A DNA stretch of 10,429 nt from an uncultured cyanobacterium. GTDB taxonomy: Bacteria; Cyanobacteriota; Cyanobacteriia; PCC-6307; Cyanobiaceae. The stretch is from the NCBI GenBank assembly GCA_903831165.1, contig CAIKWV010000424.1, forward strand, positions 1 to 10,429, in the 5' to 3' direction. The notes under the pieces are model-generated. The model saw only the letters and a list, made by a program, of their open reading frames with translations. It did not search any database and was not told where the DNA came from. Numbering within the stretch: position 1 is the first letter of the stretch; every line of letters starts with the position of its first letter. Positions 6,046 through 10,429 of this stretch are shown here, one piece after another. The translations under genes were made by a program, and so were the position numbers.

Positions 6046-7803
6046 ATGGCCAACAGCCCATTTGCGGTTTACGACGGCAGCAACGATGCGGCCCTGACGA
6101 CGGCCCTGCTGGCGCCGGCAGGCAGCGGCATCGTCGTGGACACCGCCAGCATCGTGCTGCACGCCTCCGGCAGCGAGGCGGTCAACATCTATGACGGCTC
6201 GATCACCAGCCTGGGCATCGGCTCCGGCCTGCTGCTCACGTCCGGCACCACCCCGGGAACCGCCAACACCTCCAGCGGCTTTGGCACCGACAACAGCGGC
6301 TTCACGGGCTTCAGCAATGGCGATGCGGACATTGACGCCGTCGTCAACAGCGTGTTTCAGACCCAGTCGTACGACGCGACCACGCTGAGCTTTGCCTTCA
6401 GCGTCACCGATCCCAAGGCCACGTCAATCAGCTTTGATCTGGTCTTCGGCTCCGATGAATACCCCGAGTGGGTCGATGCCTTTGTCGATTCGGCGGTGGT
6501 GATCGTGAATGGGGTCAACTATGCCCTGTTCAACCATGATCCGAATGCGCCGTTGAGTGTGATCAGCTCCAACTTGGCGGCGGGATATTTTCAGGACAAC
6601 AACGGCACTAATCTGTTGCCGATTGAATACGACGGCGTCAGTCATACGCTCAAGATTGTTGCGCCGATCCTGGCTGGTCAGACCAATACGATCAAGATCG
6701 GTATTGCCGATACTGGCGATCACATCCTTGATTCCGGCATCTTCATCGCCAACCTCACGGCCGGCACCACGCCGGGCTCCGGGGTGGTCGACACCGGCAC
6801 TGGGGGCACCAGCGGTGATGACACCTGCACCGGTTCCAGCAAGAGCGAACTCTTCGACCTCCAGGCCGGCAACGACATCGCCTATGCGGCGGGCGGTGAT
6901 GACATTGTCGTGGCCGGCGCTGGCAAGGACCAGCTGTATGGCGGCAGTGGCAACGATCAGCTGGAGGGTGATGCCGGCGATGACTGGCTCGATGGCGGAG
7001 CGGATGCCGATACGGCTGTCTACGCCGGAGCCAGCAGCGCTTACGGCCTCAGCTATGACGCCCTGACCGGGATCACCACCGTCACGGACAACAGCGGCCA
7101 GGACGGCACGGATTCCCTGGTCGGCGTTGAACAGCTGAAGTTCAGCGACGGGCTGTTCAACCTCAACGGCGCCACCCTCAGCCCCGCCGGCACGCCGCCT
7201 CCGCCACCGACCAATGCCGATGGGCTGGTGCTGCTCAGCGGCATTGCCGCCGCTGGCCACAGCCTGAGCGCCACCCTCAGTGACCCGGATGGCACCCCCA
7301 ACCCGATCAGCTGGGAGTGGCAGATCTCCGCTGATGGCGGCGCCAGCTGGAGCGTGATCGAAGGCGAGCAGACCAGCACCTACGCCGTCCAGGCGATGCC
7401 AACCAGGAGCTTCGCGCGGTCGCCACCTACGTCGATGGGGCTGGCCTCAGCTCGACAGCCACCAGCGCCGGCAAAGCGATCCTGGCCTCCACATCGGGGG
7501 ATCTGTTCGTCAGCCTGCTGCAGCTCGAGGCGCCGATCGGCTTCAGTGTGGTCAGCCCGATCACCACCCTGGTGCAGCGGGCCATCGACCTGGGCCTGTC
7601 ACCGAACCAGGCCGTGCAGGCCGTGCGTTCGGCGCTCAATCTGCCGGCGACGATCAAGCTCAACAGCTACGACGCTTACCAGCTGTTGCAGGCCAACGGC
7701 AGCGATCCCCAGGCCCTGCAGGTGGAGAAGGTGGCGGTTCAGGTCGCCATCCTCACCTCGCTCTCCGATGACGACACCGGCATCAACCTGGCCCTGGCCC
7801 TGA
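6046..7803 (+). CDS. N-terminal open fragment of the giant surface protein (choice-of-anchor L plus RTX)
   Basis: The open frame is 585 codons, but only residues 1-450 look genuine. Residues about 1-240 resemble the choice-of-anchor L domain, a beta-rich module at the start of many surface proteins; its hallmark FDLVFGSDEYPEW is at 130-142, followed by VDAFVDSAVVIVNG. Residues about 255-328 carry RTX nonapeptides of the GGxGxDxLx type (GGSGNDQLEG, GDAGDDWLDGG) that bind calcium and help folding after secretion. A strand-rich segment ending VGVEQLKFSDG follows, then TPPPPPT at 383-389 and an Ig-like repeat cut off at A450. From residue 451 the translation becomes Arg-, Pro- and Ser-rich, the sign of a shifted frame. 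The 140-base gap after the kinase gene leaves it unclear whether the kinase pair controls it. Confidence 0.8.
   Translation: MANSPFAVYDGSNDAALTTALLAPAGSGIVVDTASIVLHASGSEAVNIYDGSITSLGIGSGLLLTSGTTPGTANTSSGFGTDNSGFTGFSNGDADIDAVVNSVFQTQSYDATTLSFAFSVTDPKATSISFDLVFGSDEYPEWVDAFVDSAVVIVNGVNYALFNHDPNAPLSVISSNLAAGYFQDNNGTNLLPIEYDGVSHTLKIVAPILAGQTNTIKIGIADTGDHILDSGIFIANLTAGTTPGSGVVDTGTGGTSGDDTCTGSSKSELFDLQAGNDIAYAAGGDDIVVAGAGKDQLYGGSGNDQLEGDAGDDWLDGGADADTAVYAGASSAYGLSYDALTGITTVTDNSGQDGTDSLVGVEQLKFSDGLFNLNGATLSPAGTPPPPPTNADGLVLLSGIAAAGHSLSATLSDPDGTPNPISWEWQISADGGASWSVIEGEQTSTYAVQAMPTRSFARSPPTSMGLASARQPPAPAKRSWPPHRGICSSACCSSRRRSASVWSARSPPWCSGPSTWACHRTRPCRPCVRRSICRRRSSSTATTLTSCCRPTAAIPRPCRWRRWRFRSPSSPRSPMTTPASTWPWP
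7390..7398 (+). other. Frameshift point in the surface-protein gene
   Basis: Frame 1 reads STYAVQA through codon 7393-7395. The family-like continuation DANQELRAVATY reads from 7395 in frame 3, so the G at 7395 would have to be used twice. Adding one G in the GCG-ATG junction restores one continuous repeat. There is no heptanucleotide slippery sequence of the X-XXY-YYZ kind here and no long homopolymer. Confidence 0.85.
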
Positions 7804-10337
7804 TCAACGCCGCCGGCGCCGTACCCCCCAAAACGATTGACCTGGCCAACGCCAACACCCTCGCTGCGATCCTTGGCGTCGACATCACCGGGCTGAGTAA
7901 AAATAATTATCCCCAGCCCCTGCGCGAGATCTACGACCGCAACAAGTCCATGGCGGAGGCGATCGCCGATGGTCAGGGATTGGCGGCCATCGCCACGGAA
8001 TGGAATGACCTGCTCTCGATCCAGGACGGCATCGCCTCCAGTGGCATCGCCGATCTGAGCTATCACCTCAATCAGGCCCCGATCGGCACGGCCAATGCGG
8101 CGCTGGCACCGGTGGAACAGGGCACCAGCAGTGTGCTCAGCAGCAGTGATCTGCTGGCCGGGTTCAGTGATCCCGATGGCGATGTCCTGCTGGTGAGCTG
8201 GGTGGGCTGCGACGTCGGCGGCAGCATCACCGACAACGGCGATGGCAGCTGGACGTTTGACGCCGATGCGGCGTTCAGCGGTCCGGTGGAACTGAGCTAC
8301 AGCGTCGAAGACGGCCTGGGTGGCGTGGTCTACGCCAGCCAGCTGCTGGTGGTCACGGCTCCCCCAGCTCCCGATCAGGAGGCCACCGGCACGCTGGCGG
8401 TCAGTGGTGACGCGGCCGAAGGCGGCCTGCTGACAGCCTCCCTCAGCGATGTCGTCGATGCCGATGGCGTCACCAGTACCGGCTATCGCTGGCAGGAACA
8501 CAGCGGCGCCAGCTGGAACGACCTGGCCGATCAGAACGCCGCCACTTTGGTGATCCCCAGCGATCAGAGCTTCGTTGGTAAGACGGTGCGGGTCGTGGCG
8601 ACCACGACCGATGCGCTGGGCGGCAGCACCGACTTCCTCGGCGAGGGCCAACTGATCGCCAACGTGGATGACGCCGCCAGCGGCAACCTGGCTGTCAGCG
8701 GTACCGCGGCGGAAGGGGGCCAGCTGACGGCCTCCCTCAACAACGTCGTCGATCCGGATGGAGCGACGACGACCAGCTATCGCTGGCAGCAATTCTTCGG
8801 CGGCAGCTGGAGCGATCTGAGCGGCAAGACCACGGCCACGCTCAGCATCCCCAGCGATCAGAGCTACGTGGGCAACACGGTGCGGGTGGTGGCGACCACG
8901 ACCGATGTCCTGGGCGGCAGCACCGAGTTCCTCGGCGAGGGCCAACTGATCGCCAACGTCAACGATCAACCGGCCGGTGGCGTGGCCATGGCCGGCACCT
9001 TCAAGCAGGGGCAGATCCTGAGTGCCAGCAACAGCCTCAGCGATGAGGATGGACTGGGCGCCGTCAGTTACAGCTGGCAGGGAGCTGCCAGCGCCAATGG
9101 CAGTTACGGCGCCCTGGCGACGGGCAGCAGCTACCAATTGACGGCCGCCGATGTCGGTCACTACATCCGCGTCGTCGCCTCCTACACCGATGGCTACGGC
9201 ACGTTCGAGTCGGTGGCATCCAGCGCCTCGGCCAGCCCGATCGCCTCGCTGGACAGCACACCGCCGACGGTCACAGGGCTGACCGTTTCAGGCAGTTCCG
9301 TGATTCTCAGCTTCTCCGAGGCGATCAAGGGAACCAGCCTCGTGCCCGCCAACTTCAAACGGGTGATCGGCACCGGTACGGCCGTCGCCGCCACGGCCAT
9401 CAGCCTGGACAGCGCCACCAACACGGTGACTCTCAGCTTCAGCGGCACCGCACCCACCAGCACCGCAGCGGTGAAGCTGAGCTACAGCGCCAGCAGCGGC
9501 ACGGCCAGCTCCGGGCTGATCACCGATCAGGCCGGCAACGCCCTGGTCACCTTCAGCAATCGGGTGGTGGAGACCTACCGCTCTGCGGCGAATGTGACCA
9601 GCCTGGGCGATGGCGGTACCAGCCTGCCGGCCACCTCTTACACCAATCTGGAGCTGACGGGTTCGGCCGTGTCCGGCTATGGCAATGCCCTGGTCAACAC
9701 CATCCACGGCAACACGGCGGCTAATGTGCTCGACGGCAAAGCCGGCATTGATCTGATCGATGGACACGATGGTGCCGACATCTATCTCGTCGCCAGTTCC
9801 ACCGACCACGGCGCTGCCGAGTTCAAGGACAGCGGCAGCAGCGGCAATGACCAGGTGCGTTTCAGCTCCACCACCGCCAACCAGAGCCTCTATCTCTATG
9901 CCGGTGACACCGGTCTGGAGCAGGCGGTGATCGGCACCGGCACGTCCGCCACGGCCACCACAACAGGCACGACCGCCCTCAATCTCGATGCCAGTGAGGT
10001 GTTGAATGCTCTGTCCATCACCGGTAACAACGGCAATAACAGCCTGGTGGGCAGCGGCTTCGCTGACACGATCCTGGGTAACGCCGGCCTCGATACGATC
10101 AATGGCAATGCCGGTCAGGATGCCATCACCGGTGGCGCCGGGCGGGACCTGCTGAGCGGAGGCAGTGGCGCAGACACCTTCATCTACACCTTGCTCAGTG
10201 ATTCGACCCTGCAGATCAGCAGCAGCAACAGCAGCGCCAACTACGACCGCATCACCGATCTTGACCTCGATAACGGCGATGGGGTCGTCGATCGCCTCGA
10301 TGGACCGTCCGCGGTCGCTGCCGGTGGCGTGAGCTAG
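7395..10337 (+). CDS. C-terminal open fragment of the giant surface protein (Ig-like, cadherin-like, SWM, RTX)
   Basis: This is the continuation in frame 3. Homology-like reading resumes at 7395 with DANQELRAVATYVDGAGL, the expected end of the Ig-like repeat begun in frame 1. The first possible start codon in this frame is GTG 7548, which is internal to a domain, so independent translation is unlikely. Modules: helical domain (7488-8070) with SPITTLVQRAIDLGL; cadherin-like domain with FSDPDGD and SVEDGLGG (8073-8358); two near-identical 95-residue repeats (8388-8966) and one divergent copy (about 8973-9243). Next is an SWM-type domain from DSTPPTVTGL to VETY (9252-9578), of the kind found in the Synechococcus swimming protein SwmB and in many other surface proteins. 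RTX units follow (GGAGRDLLSGGSGADTF). The TAG at 10335-10337 is followed by 30 further open codons of tail-like sequence. Confidence 0.8.
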   Translation, partial: DANQELRAVATYVDGAGLSSTATSAGKAILASTSGDLFVSLLQLEAPIGFSVVSPITTLVQRAIDLGLSPNQAVQAVRSALNLPATIKLNSYDAYQLLQANGSDPQALQVEKVAVQVAILTSLSDDDTGINLALALINAAGAVPPKTIDLANANTLAAILGVDITGLSKNNYPQPLREIYDRNKSMAEAIADGQGLAAIATEWNDLLSIQDGIASSGIADLSYHLNQAPIGTANAALAPVEQGTSSVLSSSDLLAGFSDPDGDVLLVSWVGCDVGGSITDNGDGSWTFDADAAFSGPVELSYSVEDGLGGVVYASQLLVVTAPPAPDQEATGTLAVSGDAAEGGLLTASLSDVVDADGVTSTGYRWQEHSGASWNDLADQNAATLVIPSDQSFVGKTVRVVATTTDALGGSTDFLGEGQLIANVDDAASGNLAVSGTAAEGGQLTASLNNVVDPDGATTTSYRWQQFFGGSWSDLSGKTTATLSIPSDQSYVGNTVRVVATTTDVLGGSTEFLGEGQLIANVNDQPAGGVAMAGTFKQGQILSASNSLSDEDGLGAVSYSWQGAASANGSYGALATGSSYQLTAADVGHYIRVVASYTDGYGTFESVASSASASPIASLDSTPPTVTGLTVSGSSVILSFSEAIKGTSLVPANFKRVIGTGTAVAATAISLDSATNTVTLSFSGTAPTSTAAVKLSYSASSGTASSGLITDQAGNALVTFSNRVVETYRSAANVTSLGDGGTSLPATSYTNLELTGSAVSGYGNALVNTIHGNTAANVLDGKAGIDLIDGHDGADIYLVASSTDHGAAEFKDSGSSGNDQVRFSSTTANQSLYLYAGDTGLEQAVIGTGTSATATTTGTTALNLDASEVLNALSITGNNGNNSLVGSGFADTILGNAGLDTINGNAGQDAITGGAGRDLLSGGSGADTFIYTLLSDSTLQISSSNSSANYDRITDLDLDNGDGVVDRLDGPSAVAAGGVS
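8388..8966 (+). repeat. Two tandem 285-base repeats encoding 95-residue Ig-like modules
   Basis: Unit A (8388-8672) and unit B (8682-8966) start 294 bases apart with no insertion or deletion between them. By hand count about 70 of the 95 residues are equal. The last third is nearly identical in DNA: about 4 differences over some 80 bases (8586-8666 against 8880-8960), which encodes TVRVVATTTD followed by the GEGQLIAN segment. Less similar relatives lie at about 7222-7485 and 8973-9243, giving four copies in the protein. This suggests module duplication with recent homogenisation of the 3' parts. Confidence 0.88.
10335..10337 (+). other. In-frame TAG interrupting the surface-protein tail
   Basis: The codons read GTG AGC TAG CTC GCT ACC GCC GTC, giving VS-stop-LATAV. 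The same frame stays open to the end of the window and encodes TSLTTAGFGAVLTTTSFTASK followed by VVAF (the first part shown is residues after LATAV). This resembles the usual C-terminal tail of cyanobacterial RTX-type surface proteins. One C-to-T change from CAG (Gln) would explain it. The next base is C, and I see no known readthrough signal. Confidence 0.75.
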
Positions 10338-10429
10338 CTCGCTACCGCCGTCACCAGCCTGACGACTGCCGGTTTCGGCGCCGTGCTGACCACGACCAGC
10401 TTCACGGCCTCCAAGGTCGTGGCCTTCAG

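Larger units (their letters stand above)
6046..10429 (+). pseudogene. Giant modular RTX/Ig-like surface protein gene, interrupted twice, runs off the window
   Basis: Read as one gene, this encodes at least about 1,460 residues. Modules in order: choice-of-anchor-L-like domain (about 6046-6765), RTX calcium-binding repeats (6808-7029), a Pro-rich linker (7195-7209), an Ig-like repeat (about 7222-7485), a helical domain (about 7488-8070), a cadherin-like domain (about 8073-8358), three more Ig-like repeats (8388-9243), an SWM-type domain (9252-9578), a second RTX region (about 9630-10190) and a cyanobacterial C-terminal tail (10190 onward). There is no signal peptide; RTX repeats near the C-terminus fit type I secretion. 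Two lesions break it: a one-base loss near 7395 and an in-frame TAG at 10335-10337. Both may be real decay or sequencing error, since sequence on either side is well preserved. The start at 6046 has AAGG 4 bases upstream. Confidence 0.75.

Noticed and set aside
6424..7260. Open frame of 278 codons on the minus strand
   Set aside because: It is opposite the choice-of-anchor-L and RTX part of the surface-protein gene; the plus-strand reading is strongly supported.
7390..7398. Programmed -1 ribosomal frameshift as the explanation for the frame change
   Set aside because: No X-XXY-YYZ slippery heptamer is present at the junction and no clear downstream stem was seen. A lost base explains it more simply.
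7599..9161. Long open frame of 520 codons on the minus strand
   Set aside because: It lies opposite the repeat-rich surface-protein gene, and its own repeats mirror those of the plus-strand modules. The translation lacks any domain pattern, while the plus strand carries clear Ig-like and cadherin-like motifs. It is a high-G+C shadow.
6808..10190. CRISPR-like or DNA tandem repeat array
   Set aside because: The periodic signals are protein-coding RTX nonapeptides and Ig-like modules in frame, not constant short repeats with unique spacers.

Overview
The window reads as chromosomal DNA of a high-G+C picocyanobacterium of the Cyanobium / freshwater Synechococcus type. The main evidence is two high-light-inducible (Hli) chlorophyll-binding proteins with the ExxNGRxAM signature, a cyanobacterial-style SHELRHP histidine kinase, and a very long modular surface protein built from RTX, SWM and cadherin-like modules. 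This placement is an inference from protein types and base composition, not from a marker gene.

Layout. (1) 1-1099, plus strand: the C-terminal end of an ArsR-type repressor, a gene-free stretch of about 340 bases, then a small photoprotection cluster (hli, a 38-residue single-membrane-span protein, a second hli) closed by a clear intrinsic terminator. (2) 1124-3151, minus strand: three exported proteins in a row. First in transcription order is a small two-cysteine secreted protein with a weak resemblance to MliC lysozyme inhibitors; two DUF305 proteins follow, each with two HH motifs and with His- or Met-rich stretches that suggest metal handling in the periplasm. (3) 3240-5905, plus strand: a DCC-family (DUF393) thiol-disulfide protein, then an OmpR-type response regulator and its sensor kinase overlapping by 11 bases. 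(4) 6046-10429, plus strand: one giant exported or surface protein gene that runs off the window.

How the genes fit together. Secreted DUF305 proteins and a membrane sensor kinase with a periplasmic loop are compatible with an envelope or metal-stress module, but no efflux pump or metal transporter is present, so that link is only a guess. The surface protein has an N-terminal choice-of-anchor-L-like domain, RTX repeats, four related Ig-like repeats, a helical domain, a cadherin-like domain, an SWM domain, more RTX repeats and a cyanobacterial C-terminal tail. It has no N-terminal signal peptide, which fits type I secretion.

The most notable observation is that this large gene is broken twice as given. 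One base is missing at about 7395, so the correct frame jumps from frame 1 to frame 3. An in-frame TAG at 10335-10337 also interrupts a tail that continues in the same frame to the end of the window. Both sides of each lesion keep family-like protein sequence, so the lesions are either recent or sequence errors. I found no CRISPR array, tRNA, rRNA or insertion sequence.
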